The notes under the pieces were generated by a model. That model saw nothing but the letters and a program-made list of their open reading frames with translations, had not been told where the DNA came from and did not search any database. 37,107 nt of DNA from Acidovorax sp. (lineage in GTDB: Bacteria > Pseudomonadota > Gammaproteobacteria > Burkholderiales > Burkholderiaceae_C), in the NCBI GenBank assembly GCA_004210805.1, contig SDXZ01000047.1, forward strand, positions 1 through 37,107, written 5' to 3'. The position numbers were made by a program, and so were the translations under genes. Each line of letters opens with the position of its first letter. Positions within the stretch are counted from its first letter, which is position 1. Below, piece by piece: positions 1 through 7,529 of this stretch.

Positions 1-236
1 GCTAGATAGACGGGCGCATTCAGCTACTGTTTCAATAGCATCCTGTTCGGACGTGCGGTAGTGCACCGCCACCTGCCACCCGCCCCCGCACCGTGCTCGT
101 GACCGGCGCCGCCAAGCGCCTGGGGCGCAGCATTGCGCTGGCACTGGCAGCGGGCGGCTGGCAGGTGGCGGTGCACTACCGCACGTCCGAACAGGATGCT
201 ATTGAAACAGTAGCTGAATGCGCCCGTCTATCTAGC
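1..236. repeat. 78-bp perfect inverted repeat at the window edge
   Basis: Bases 1-78 are the exact reverse complement of bases 159-236, with an 80-base spacer; identity stops sharply at base 79/158. The right arm lies inside the SDR coding sequence, so the left arm is an inverted copy of the gene's interior sitting where its 5' end should be. This is typical of a fold-back (chimeric read or contig-end) artefact, although a real inverted duplication cannot be excluded from sequence alone. Confidence 0.95.
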
Positions 237-851
237 GGTAGCGCCCATTTTGATGCTGATTTTGACGATGAATCGGCCGTGCGCGGGCTGCTGCCCCGGG
301 TGGTGGCGCACTTCGGCAGCGTGGATGCGGTGGTCAACAGCGCTTCGCTGTTCGAACACGACACCGCCCAGACCTTTGGCTTTGCCGCGCTCGAAAAACA
401 CCTGCGCAGCAACACCGCAGCCCCCGTGCTGCTGGCCCAGGCGCTGCACCAGCATGTGGGCGAGCGCGCCGCAGCTGGCGAGGCCGATGCCCAGGGCGCG
501 GTGGTCAACCTGCTGGACCAGAAGCTCTGGAACCAGAACCCCGACTTCATGAGCTACACGCTGTCCAAGGCGGCGCTGGAAGCCGCGGGCACGATGCTGG
601 CACTGGCGCTGGCGCCGCGCGTGCGCGTGGTGGGCGTGGCGCCGGGGCTCACGCTCACAAGCCACATGCTGGCAGACGAGAAGTTCCAGCAGCTGCACGC
701 CCTGAGCCCGCTGGGCCGCTCCTCCACCGCCGAGGACGTGGCGAGCGCGGTCAGGTTTGCGTTGGAGAACAGGTCCATCACCGGCACCACGCTGCTGGTA
801 GACGGGGGCCAGCACCTGATGAAGTTCGAGCGCGATTTTTCAATGATGTGA
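93..851 (+). CDS. SDR family oxidoreductase, pteridine reductase/FolM-like, 5' end doubtful
   Basis: This is a short-chain dehydrogenase that probably reduces dihydropterins with NADPH in the cytoplasm. The Rossmann motif TGAAKRLG lies near residue 4, the variant NSAS (rather than NNAG) near residue 82 is typical of the PTR1/FolM branch, and the catalytic pair appears as SYTLSK near residue 155. The C-terminal VDGG motif is normal for SDRs. The only start in frame is GTG at 93, immediately before the first beta strand, which is shorter than usual; the reading frame stays open upstream to base 39 but runs into the inverted-repeat arm. The natural N-terminus is therefore probably missing or scrambled. 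It is followed closely by folB, which fits a pterin role. A degenerate family repeat lies inside the gene (about 199-256). Confidence 0.8.
   Translation: MLVTGAAKRLGRSIALALAAGGWQVAVHYRTSEQDAIETVAECARLSSGSAHFDADFDDESAVRGLLPRVVAHFGSVDAVVNSASLFEHDTAQTFGFAALEKHLRSNTAAPVLLAQALHQHVGERAAAGEADAQGAVVNLLDQKLWNQNPDFMSYTLSKAALEAAGTMLALALAPRVRVVGVAPGLTLTSHMLADEKFQQLHALSPLGRSSTAEDVASAVRFALENRSITGTTLLVDGGQHLMKFERDFSMM
199..256. repeat. Degenerate Comamonadaceae palindromic repeat inside SDR gene
   Basis: The stretch GCTATTGAAACAGTAGCTG, followed by a degraded AGCG palindrome and CCCATTTT, resembles the better copies at 12,431, 20,533 and 20,710. It is read through in frame as part of the SDR protein (around AIETVAECARLSSG). 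Similarity is partial, so its membership in the repeat family is tentative. Confidence 0.45.
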
Positions 852-880
852 GCGCCTGCTCACGACGAAAGCCTTCACCC

Positions 881-1255
881 ATGGAACACAACGCCGTTGG
901 CACCCAGATCCTGACCCTGACCGGCCTGCGTTTTGACGCCAACCTGGGCATCCTCTCGCATGAGAAGACCGCCCCCCAGCCCATCCAGGTGGATGCCGAG
1001 CTGAGCCTGGGCGTGCAGCCCCTGTCCCCGCGCGACGACGACATCGGCCACGTGCTCGACTACCGCCGCGTGCGCCAGATCATCATCGACGAGTGCACGG
1101 CCGAACACGTCAACCTGCTCGAGAGCCTGATCGGCAAGCTGGCCAACCGGCTGATGCAGCTGCCGGGCGTGCTGGGTGTGCGCGTGAAGATCGCCAAGCT
1201 GGAGATTTTTGACGACTGCGAAGTGGCGATCCGCGTCGAAACCGGGCAGTGGTGA
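881..1255 (+). CDS. folB: Dihydroneopterin aldolase
   Basis: FolB converts 7,8-dihydroneopterin to 6-hydroxymethyl-dihydropterin in folate synthesis. The protein shows the FolB pattern: a first strand LTGLRFDANLGILSHEK, the VLDYRRV segment, an NLLESL helix and the final VKIAKLEIFDDCEVAIRVE strands. I chose ATG 881, giving 124 residues, which is normal for the family; a GTG at 848 overlaps the SDR stop and would add 11 residues that look unlike the family. The gene lies about 30 bases after the SDR gene and 48 bases before ttcA, so the three are probably co-transcribed. Confidence 0.92.
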   Translation: MEHNAVGTQILTLTGLRFDANLGILSHEKTAPQPIQVDAELSLGVQPLSPRDDDIGHVLDYRRVRQIIIDECTAEHVNLLESLIGKLANRLMQLPGVLGVRVKIAKLEIFDDCEVAIRVETGQW

Positions 1256-1303
1256 GCGCCGCGCCCGGGCCCGCCAAAAGGCACCAATGAGACAATCGGC
1301 GGC

Positions 1304-2257
1304 ATGAGTACCGTCTGGACAGAAGCCGAAGCCCCCTCCGTTGCCGCCGCCGCGCCGCGCAGCGACGTCAAGATCGAGCGCGAAACCCACAAGCTGGAAA
1401 AGCGCCTGTGCCGCGAAGTGGGCAAGGCGATTGTCGACTTCAACATGATCGAAGAAGGCGACAAGGTGATGGTGTGCATGTCCGGCGGCAAGGACAGCTA
1501 CACCCTGCTGGACATCTTGCTCAAGATGAAGGCCCGCGCGCCCATCCACTTTGACCTGGTGGCCGTGAACCTGGACCAGAAGCAGCCCGGATTTCCCGAG
1601 CACATCCTGCCCGAATACCTGGCCACCACCGGCGTCCCGTTCCACATCGAGAACGAAGACACCTACAGCATCGTCAAGAAGCTGATCCCCGAGGGCAAGA
1701 CCACCTGCAGCCTGTGCAGCCGCCTGCGCCGGGGCATTCTGTACCGCGTGGCCGACGAGCTGGGCTGCACCAAGATCGCGCTGGGCCACCACCGCGACGA
1801 CATTCTGCAGACGCTGCTGCTCAACATGTTCTTTGGCGGCAAGATGAAGAGCATGCCGCCAAAGTTGGTGAGCGACGACGGCAAGCACGTGGTGATCCGA
1901 CCGCTGGCCTATGTGGCCGAGAAGGACACCGCCCGCTGGTCCGCGCACCGCAACTTCCCCATCATCCCGTGCAACCTGTGCGGCAGCCAGGAGAACCTGC
2001 AGCGCAAGCAGGTGGGCGAGATGCTGCGCGAGTGGGAGAAGAAATTCCCGGGCCGCGTCGAGAACATGTTCAATGCGCTGCAGAACGTCGTGCCCTCGCA
2101 CCTGCTCGATGCCGGCCTGTACGACTTCAAGAACGCCCGGGCCACGGGCGTGGCCAGCGAAGACGGCGACAAGGCCTTTGACAAGGAAGAGTTCACCGCG
2201 CCGTCGCCCGCGCTGCCGGGCGTGGGTGTGGTTCAAGTCGTTCAGTTGTCGTCGTGA
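1304..2257 (+). CDS. ttcA: tRNA 2-thiocytidine(32) synthetase TtcA
   Basis: TtcA thiolates cytidine 32 of certain tRNAs using ATP and a [4Fe-4S] cluster. The PP-loop SGGKDS sits at residues 60-65, and two Cys-x-x-Cys motifs, CSLC (135-138) and CNLC (223-226), are the expected cluster ligands. GHHRDD near residue 161 is also typical. At 317 residues it has normal length. The first 20 residues are an Ala/Pro-rich extension common in this group. It follows folB directly on the same strand. Confidence 0.97.
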   Translation: MSTVWTEAEAPSVAAAAPRSDVKIERETHKLEKRLCREVGKAIVDFNMIEEGDKVMVCMSGGKDSYTLLDILLKMKARAPIHFDLVAVNLDQKQPGFPEHILPEYLATTGVPFHIENEDTYSIVKKLIPEGKTTCSLCSRLRRGILYRVADELGCTKIALGHHRDDILQTLLLNMFFGGKMKSMPPKLVSDDGKHVVIRPLAYVAEKDTARWSAHRNFPIIPCNLCGSQENLQRKQVGEMLREWEKKFPGRVENMFNALQNVVPSHLLDAGLYDFKNARATGVASEDGDKAFDKEEFTAPSPALPGVGVVQVVQLSS

Positions 2258-2315
2258 ACCTCGCGGGCCTGGGCGCACTCTGAGGGGTCTGTTGTCAGCT
2301 CAGGAGACCGTCACC

Positions 2316-2951
2316 ATGAAGCGCTGCTTGATCCCCACCACCCTGCTGCTGTGCGCAGCGGCCGCCACGCTGGCGGGTTGCAGCACCGGCCCGCGCCTGG
2401 TCGAAGGCCAGGTGCAGAGTTTCTCGACCCTGGCGGCCGTGCCCGCGCCCGCCACTTACCGCATCGAGCGTTTGCCTTCGCAGCAGATGCCATCCTTTGC
2501 GCCCATCGCGGCGCTGGCGGAGCAGGCCCTCGGCCGGGCCGGCCTGCAGCGCGACGACGCCGCGCCGAAGCTGTTGGCGCAGATCGGCGTGCAGGCCGAC
2601 ACCGTGCCGCGGCGCGATCCTTTTGCGCCCTTCAATGCACCTTCTGGCGGCCCTTGGGGCTTTGGCGGCTGGCACGGACGCGGCTGGGGGTTTCATGGCG
2701 CCTGGGGCTTTTATGAGCCCACGCCGCTGCACCGACGCGCCGTGAGCATCGTGCTGCGCGATGCCGCCACGCAGGCCGTGGTGTACGAGACCTCGGCCGT
2801 GCACGAAGATGTGTGGGTGGCCGACCCTGGCGTCTACGGCGTGTTGTTCGACGCCGCGCTGACGGGCTTTCCGCAGCCGCCGCAAGGCCCGCGGCAAGTT
2901 CGGTTGCCCCTGGCCGCGGCGCCTGCTGCCGTGCCGGGTGTGGTGCGCTGA
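2316..2951 (+). CDS. Putative lipoprotein, DUF4136-like
   Basis: The open frame runs far upstream, but ATG 2316 follows an AGGAG ribosome site (2302-2306) and begins a clear lipoprotein signal peptide: MKRC, a hydrophobic stretch, then the lipobox LAGC with Cys22. The mature 190 residues include a Gly/Trp/Phe/His-rich central patch (about residues 108-132, GGWHGRGWGFHGAWGF) and a C-terminal region on automatically produced metabolite-free envelope lipoproteins of the DUF4136 kind. The family function is unknown. It starts 58 bases after ttcA. The family call is from overall pattern only. Confidence 0.75.
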   Translation: MKRCLIPTTLLLCAAAATLAGCSTGPRLVEGQVQSFSTLAAVPAPATYRIERLPSQQMPSFAPIAALAEQALGRAGLQRDDAAPKLLAQIGVQADTVPRRDPFAPFNAPSGGPWGFGGWHGRGWGFHGAWGFYEPTPLHRRAVSIVLRDAATQAVVYETSAVHEDVWVADPGVYGVLFDAALTGFPQPPQGPRQVRLPLAAAPAAVPGVVR

Positions 2952-3047
2952 CCGCACTGCCCCGCACGCCAATCCGTCGCCGCCACAGCTTCTTCGCCGT
3001 CCACTTTCAACGACTTTCGACCCACTCACCCACCCACCACACGCCGC

Positions 3048-3686
3048 ATGCAAGCCACCCGCATCGTTGCCGTCCGCCACGGAGAAACCGCCTGGAACGT
3101 GGACACCCGCATCCAGGGCCACCTGGACATTCCGCTCAACGACACCGGCCTGTGGCAGGCCGAGCAACTGGGCCAGGCGCTGGCGGGCGAGAGTTTTGCC
3201 GCCATCTACACCAGCGACCTGAAACGTGCACATGCCACCGCCCAGGCGGTGCAGCGCACGACCGGCGCGCCGCTGTCGACCGTGATCGGACTGCGCGAGC
3301 GCAGCTTTGGGCACTTTCAGGGCCGCACCTGGGCGCAGATCGAGTCGGAAATGCCCGAAGACGCCCTGCGCTGGCGCAAGCGCGACCCGGACTACACGCC
3401 CGAGGGTGGCGAGTCGCTGGTCACGCTGCGCGAGCGCGTCGAGCGCACGGTGACGGCCCTGGCCGCACCGCACGCGGGTGAGCAGATCTTGCTGGTGGCG
3501 CATGGCGGCGTGCTCGACGTGCTCTACCGCCTGGCCACGCGGCAGGACACCCAGGCGCCGCGCACTTGGCAGCTCTCCAACGCAGCGGTCAACCGGCTGC
3601 TGTGGACACCCGACGGCCTGACCCTGGTCGGGTGGGCCGATACCCAACATCTGGACAACGCACAACGCGATGAAGCCCATTCCTGA
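3048..3686 (+). CDS. Histidine phosphatase family protein (phosphoglycerate mutase-like)
   Basis: The phosphohistidine motif RHGE is at residues 10-13, followed by NVDTRIQGHLDIPLN, the SDLKRAHATA block and the second catalytic histidine in LLVAHGG. This places it in the histidine phosphatase superfamily near GpmB/CobC-type enzymes. The usual substrates are small phosphorylated metabolites; the exact substrate cannot be read from sequence. Length (212 residues) is normal. Its last 17 bases overlap the next gene, suggesting translational coupling to the aldolase-like enzyme. Confidence 0.9.
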   Translation: MQATRIVAVRHGETAWNVDTRIQGHLDIPLNDTGLWQAEQLGQALAGESFAAIYTSDLKRAHATAQAVQRTTGAPLSTVIGLRERSFGHFQGRTWAQIESEMPEDALRWRKRDPDYTPEGGESLVTLRERVERTVTALAAPHAGEQILLVAHGGVLDVLYRLATRQDTQAPRTWQLSNAAVNRLLWTPDGLTLVGWADTQHLDNAQRDEAHS

Positions 3687-4839
3687 GATTCTCAAGAGCA
3701 CCATCGGTCAACGGGTGGACCTGATCGACACGCCCTCCCTGGTCATCGACCTGGACGCCATGGACCGCAACATCCAGCGCATGGCCGACTTTGCGCGCAA
3801 GCACCAGGTCCGCTGGCGCCCGCACGCCAAGCTGCACAAGAGTGCGGCCATTGCGCTGCAGTTGCAACGCGCTGGCGCACAAGGCGTGTGCGTGCAGAAA
3901 GTCGCCGAGGCCGAGGCCCTGGCCGCGGGCGGCGTGGACGACATCGCCATCACCAACCAGGTGGTCGCCATGCCCAAGTTGCAGCGTGTGGCGCGGCTGG
4001 CTGCGCAGCTGGCGGCCGCAGGTGGCCGCCTGGCGATTGCCGTAGACCACCTCCAGGGCGTGGAGCGGCTGGCCGAGGCGATGGCGCAGTTTGGCAGCGA
4101 CTCGGGCATCGACGTACTGGTGGAGATCGACGTGGGCCAGGGCCGCTGCGGCGTGCCGCCGGGCGAGGCGGCGGTGCCATTGGCGCTGGCGGTGTCGCGC
4201 AGCCCGCGGCTGCGTTTTGCGGGCCTGCAGGCCTACCATGGCCGCGCCCAGCACCTGGCCAGCACCGTGGGCCGCAAGCAGGCCATTGCCGCCGTGGTGC
4301 GCGCCGCTGAACACACGCGCGAGCTGATCGAAGCCGCCGGGCTGCCGGTGCCGCTGGTCACGGGCTCGGGCACCGGCACGCTGGTGCACGAAGCCGCCAG
4401 CGGCGTGTTTGGCGAGCTGCAAGCGGGCTCCTTTTTGTTCATGGACGCCGACTACGCGCGCAACGAGCGCGAGCCGGCGCAGCCGCAGTTTGAGCACGCG
4501 TTGTACGTCAAGACGCAGGTGATCTCGGTGCAAGAGAGCCATGCAGTCTGCGATGCGGGCCACAAGAGCCACGCCATCGACTCCGGACTGCCCACCGTGG
4601 CCCTGCTGCCGCCCGAGCTGGCCCTGCGCTACGCCAATGCGGGTGACGAGCACGGCCTGCTCTACGCACAAGGCACCGAAGCCCGCCTGCCCACACTGGG
4701 CCAGATGCTGTGGCTGATCCCGGGCCACTGCGACCCGACGGTGAACCTGCACGACTTCATGATCGGCGTGCGCGGCGGCCTGGTGAGTGGCGTAGTGGAA
4801 CGCATCATCCGGGTTGATGCCAGGGGCGCGCTGACCTGA
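3670..4839 (+). CDS. PLP-dependent D-threonine aldolase / D-serine dehydratase-like protein (DSD1 family)
   Basis: This is a fold-type III (alanine racemase-like) PLP enzyme that acts on D-beta-hydroxy amino acids. The PLP lysine is expected at Lys54 in RPHAKLHKS, and the C-terminal half carries the metal-binding site seen in this family, here His353-Cys354-Asp355 in PGHCDP. A His-x-Asp pair favours D-threonine aldolase over Cys-type D-serine dehydratases, but this is a weak discriminator. Length (389 residues) fits. It overlaps the phosphatase gene by 17 bases, so the two probably form an operon, though a shared pathway is not obvious. Confidence 0.85.
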   Translation: MKPIPEILKSTIGQRVDLIDTPSLVIDLDAMDRNIQRMADFARKHQVRWRPHAKLHKSAAIALQLQRAGAQGVCVQKVAEAEALAAGGVDDIAITNQVVAMPKLQRVARLAAQLAAAGGRLAIAVDHLQGVERLAEAMAQFGSDSGIDVLVEIDVGQGRCGVPPGEAAVPLALAVSRSPRLRFAGLQAYHGRAQHLASTVGRKQAIAAVVRAAEHTRELIEAAGLPVPLVTGSGTGTLVHEAASGVFGELQAGSFLFMDADYARNEREPAQPQFEHALYVKTQVISVQESHAVCDAGHKSHAIDSGLPTVALLPPELALRYANAGDEHGLLYAQGTEARLPTLGQMLWLIPGHCDPTVNLHDFMIGVRGGLVSGVVERIIRVDARGALT

Positions 4840-4877
4840 TTGGGGCAAGAATCGGCGAGAGCTTTCTCCTCGTCGCC

Positions 4878-6683
4878 ATGAGCCCCAGCCAGATCATTGT
4901 CCTTGCCACCCCCGTTTTCTTTTTGCTGATCGCCATCGAGCTGGCGATCGGCTACAAGCGCCAGCGCAACACGTACCGGCTGGCCGATGCGGTCAGCAGC
5001 ATCAGCCTGGGCATGCTGAGCCAGACCAGCGCCGTGTTCACGCGGCTGCTGCGTGTGGGAATCTACACCGCGCTGTTCGAACACGTGGCCCTGTGGCGCA
5101 ACGATGCGTTCTGGACCAGCCTGCCGGGCTGGCTGCTGGCCCTGGTGTTCTACGACTTTTGTTATTACTGGCTGCACCGCATGGGGCACGAGTCGGCCGT
5201 GCTGTGGGCCGCGCACGCGGTGCACCACCAGAGCCAGGACTACAACCTTTCGACCGCGCTGCGCCAGACCAGCTCGGGCGCACTGCTGGGCTGGGTGTTC
5301 TACGTGCCCATGGCGCTGGCGGGCGTGCCACCCTTGGTGTTTGCCGTGGTGGGGCTGATCGATCTGCTCTACCAGTTCTGGGTACACACCGAACAGGTCG
5401 GACGCCTCTCGTGGTTTGACCGGTGGTTTTGCAGCCCCAGCAACCACCGCGTGCACCATGCAGTGAACGACGCCTACCTCGACAAGAACTACGGCGGCAT
5501 CCTCATCGTGTGGGACCGGCTGTTTGGCACCTTCAAGGACGAGGATGCCCAAGAGAAATGCGTGTACGGCACACGGGGCCTGCTCAACAGCTGGGACCCG
5601 CTGTGGGCCAACGCCCAGGTGTATGCGGGCCTGGCGCACGACAGCTGGCATGCGCGCAACTGGCTCGACAAGGTCCGGGTATGGCTCAAGCCCCCAGGCT
5701 GGCGGCCGGCGGATGTGGCCGAGCGTTTTCCCAAGCTTGCCTTCAGCATGGCGCAGATGGTGACCTACCACCCGCCGATGCCGCGCGCGGTGCAATGGTT
5801 TGCGCTGGTGCAGTTTGCGCTGATGCTCGCGGGCGTGGCGGCCTTCCTGTGGCGGGCCGACAGAGCGCCGCTGGCGGAGAACGCCATCTGGTTTGCCACG
5901 CTGCTGGTGGCCCAGTGGGCGCTGGGCGCGGTGATGCAGGGCCGCATCGGCATGCTGATGGCGCTGATGCTGCAAAGCGGTGCGCTGGCCACGGCCACCA
6001 GCGCGCTGGGGCTCATGCAGTGGCATTGGTTGTTCAAACCATTGACCATGGTGTTTGCTATTATTTTGGTAGCACATAGCACTTATACATCAAGCGCTGG
6101 AGGCCTATTTAACTCAAAAACACGCTGGCTGCTGGGTGCCGCACTGGCCGGGTCGCTGGTGGGCGATGTGTTCCTGATGGTCGAGGGTTACTTCATCCCC
6201 GGGCTGGTCAGTTTTCTGGTGGCGCACCTGTTTTACGTGGCGCTTTTCAAGCAGGGCCAACAGTGGTTTCCGCACCGCGGCGCGCTGGTGGGTACGCTGG
6301 GCGTTGGCGTGGCGATGTATGCCTTTTTGTGGGCGGGCGGGCTGCCCGCCGCGCTGCGTGCGCCGGTGGCGGCCTACGTGCTGGTGATTGCCCTCATGGC
6401 CGCACAGGCCATCGGGCGGGCCACCGTGCTGCGCGACGCATCTTCACTGCTGGTGGCCCTCGGCGCCGGGTTCTTCATGCTCAGCGATTCCCTGCTGGCC
6501 ACCCATCGCTTTGTCTCGCCCTTGCCGCTGTCGCAGGTGGGGGTGCTGGCGACGTACTACGCGGCGCAGGCGCTGATCGTCGCGGGCATTTTGGAGGGCG
6601 CCTGGACCACTCGACGCGCCCCGGTTACCCAGTCTAAGACGCCTGCAGTTTCTCCGACGGGGTATGCAGCACCACGACCATGA
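4878..6683 (+). CDS. Fusion: alkylglycerol monooxygenase-like (fatty acid hydroxylase) domain + YhhN/TMEM86 lysoplasmalogenase-like domain
   Basis: The N-terminal half (about 1-290) is a membrane di-iron hydroxylase: HRMGH (100-104), HAVHH (113-117), His170 in FWVHTE and NHRVHH (189-194). The blocks DYNLSTALRQ, LLYQFWVHTE and DKNYGGILIVWDRLFGTF closely match what I recall of vertebrate alkylglycerol monooxygenase (TMEM195), more than sterol desaturases. After several extra membrane segments (about 305-380), residues 384-585 match YhhN/TMEM86: KPLTMVF, LVGDVFLM with Asp430, and MLSDSLLA. TMEM86B hydrolyses lysoplasmalogen vinyl ethers, and AGMO cleaves alkyl ethers, so both halves point to ether-lipid breakdown in the inner membrane. 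This is inference from homology. A family repeat (6056-6118) encodes part of the YhhN entry. The 3' end overlaps the convergent neighbour by 50 bases. Confidence 0.85.
   Translation: MSPSQIIVLATPVFFLLIAIELAIGYKRQRNTYRLADAVSSISLGMLSQTSAVFTRLLRVGIYTALFEHVALWRNDAFWTSLPGWLLALVFYDFCYYWLHRMGHESAVLWAAHAVHHQSQDYNLSTALRQTSSGALLGWVFYVPMALAGVPPLVFAVVGLIDLLYQFWVHTEQVGRLSWFDRWFCSPSNHRVHHAVNDAYLDKNYGGILIVWDRLFGTFKDEDAQEKCVYGTRGLLNSWDPLWANAQVYAGLAHDSWHARNWLDKVRVWLKPPGWRPADVAERFPKLAFSMAQMVTYHPPMPRAVQWFALVQFALMLAGVAAFLWRADRAPLAENAIWFATLLVAQWALGAVMQGRIGMLMALMLQSGALATATSALGLMQWHWLFKPLTMVFAIILVAHSTYTSSAGGLFNSKTRWLLGAALAGSLVGDVFLMVEGYFIPGLVSFLVAHLFYVALFKQGQQWFPHRGALVGTLGVGVAMYAFLWAGGLPAALRAPVAAYVLVIALMAAQAIGRATVLRDASSLLVALGAGFFMLSDSLLATHRFVSPLPLSQVGVLATYYAAQALIVAGILEGAWTTRRAPVTQSKTPAVSPTGYAAPRP
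6056..6118. repeat. Palindromic family repeat read through in frame
   Basis: Starting with GCTATTATTTTGGTAGCACA, this stretch continues through a half-preserved palindrome ending CAAGCGCTGG and AGGCCTATTT. It is AT-richer than its surroundings and matches the shape of the copies at 12,431 and 20,533. It is translated without a stop as about 20 residues (IILVAHSTYTSSAGGLFNSK) between the first two membrane helices of the YhhN domain. Confidence 0.7.
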
Positions 6684-7455
6684 CCGGGGCTCCCAGGCCC
6701 AGCAGAAACCAGGCCCACACCAACCATAGCAAGGTATCGGCGTTGCGCTGGCCCGGATGGGACTGCAGGTTCAACACCGCGATCGCATCGGCAACGCCGG
6801 CAAAACCCCGGCCCGCCACGTAGTGGTAGGCCGCGCCACTCAGCGCCCACAGGCCGAAGGCCAGCAGCGCTGTGGCCATAAAGGCCAGCCCGGTACGGGG
6901 CCACCGGCTGCGCTCAAGGCAACACGCCGACAGGAGGAAGCTTGCCACCGCAACGCCCAGCCACCAGGGCTGCACGTCGTCACGCGCAGCGGGCAATATC
7001 CATTCCCACGCCCATGGCAAGGGAGCCAACAGCCACTCGGACCGCGGCGCAAGGCCGGGCCAGACGCCCAAAGAGCCCCACATTCCCGAGGTGCTCAGCA
7101 ACCACAGCAGCAGGCTGATGCCCGCGAGCACGGCTGCGGCTACATAGGCCTGCAGCCGCCAGCGCGCGCAGAGCGTAGGGCCCATTGATGGCAGGTATCG
7201 CTCGGCCAAATGGGTGGCCAAAGCGGCAGCCAGGCAAAACACGCTGGTCGCGCCCCACAATGCCACCCAGCCAGGCATATCCGCAAACCCCACCACGAGG
7301 AACACTGAGAGCTGGCCATAGACCGCGCCGCTTAAGCCGTGCAGCAGGATGGTGCCTACGACGAGCGCCTGGCTGAAGGACATGACGAATTTCAGCTCGG
7401 GCGTGAGTGCATCCCACCTGGCCTGTGCCCAGTCCACATTTCTGCTTGTGCGCAT
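6634..7455 (-). CDS. Polytopic membrane protein of unknown function
   Basis: I do not recognise the family. The 273-residue protein has a short charged N-terminus followed by about six or seven hydrophobic helices (for example LVVGTILLHGLSGAVYG, SVFCLAAALATHL, AYVAAAVLAGISLLLWLL, LLWLVWAWFLLGLGAPVMVVVL). I chose ATG 7455, preceded by AGGG at good spacing, rather than an upstream Arg-rich extension to 7509. Its 3' end overlaps the end of the AGMO-YhhN gene on the other strand by 50 bases. It lies downstream of ruvB on the same strand, 74 bases away. Confidence 0.7.
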   Translation of the reverse strand: MRTSRNVDWAQARWDALTPELKFVMSFSQALVVGTILLHGLSGAVYGQLSVFLVVGFADMPGWVALWGATSVFCLAAALATHLAERYLPSMGPTLCARWRLQAYVAAAVLAGISLLLWLLSTSGMWGSLGVWPGLAPRSEWLLAPLPWAWEWILPAARDDVQPWWLGVAVASFLLSACCLERSRWPRTGLAFMATALLAFGLWALSGAAYHYVAGRGFAGVADAIAVLNLQSHPGQRNADTLLWLVWAWFLLGLGAPVMVVVLHTPSEKLQAS

Positions 7456-7529
7456 GGGTGAAGCCCTGGCGCTCTCGCGCAGGCGTCTACGGCGGCCGGA
7501 GCGGAGCATGGGCAGTGGCTTCTGGTGCT

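Noticed and set aside
875..2278. Long minus-strand open frame of 467 codons opposite folB and ttcA
   Set aside because: It is the shadow of GC-rich genes with clear families on the plus strand; its residues are His/Gln/Ala/Val-rich and match no protein pattern.
2295..6077. Long minus-strand frames opposite the lipoprotein, phosphatase, aldolase and fusion genes
   Set aside because: The plus-strand products all have recognisable motifs, and the minus-strand translations are low-complexity Arg/Gly/His-rich.
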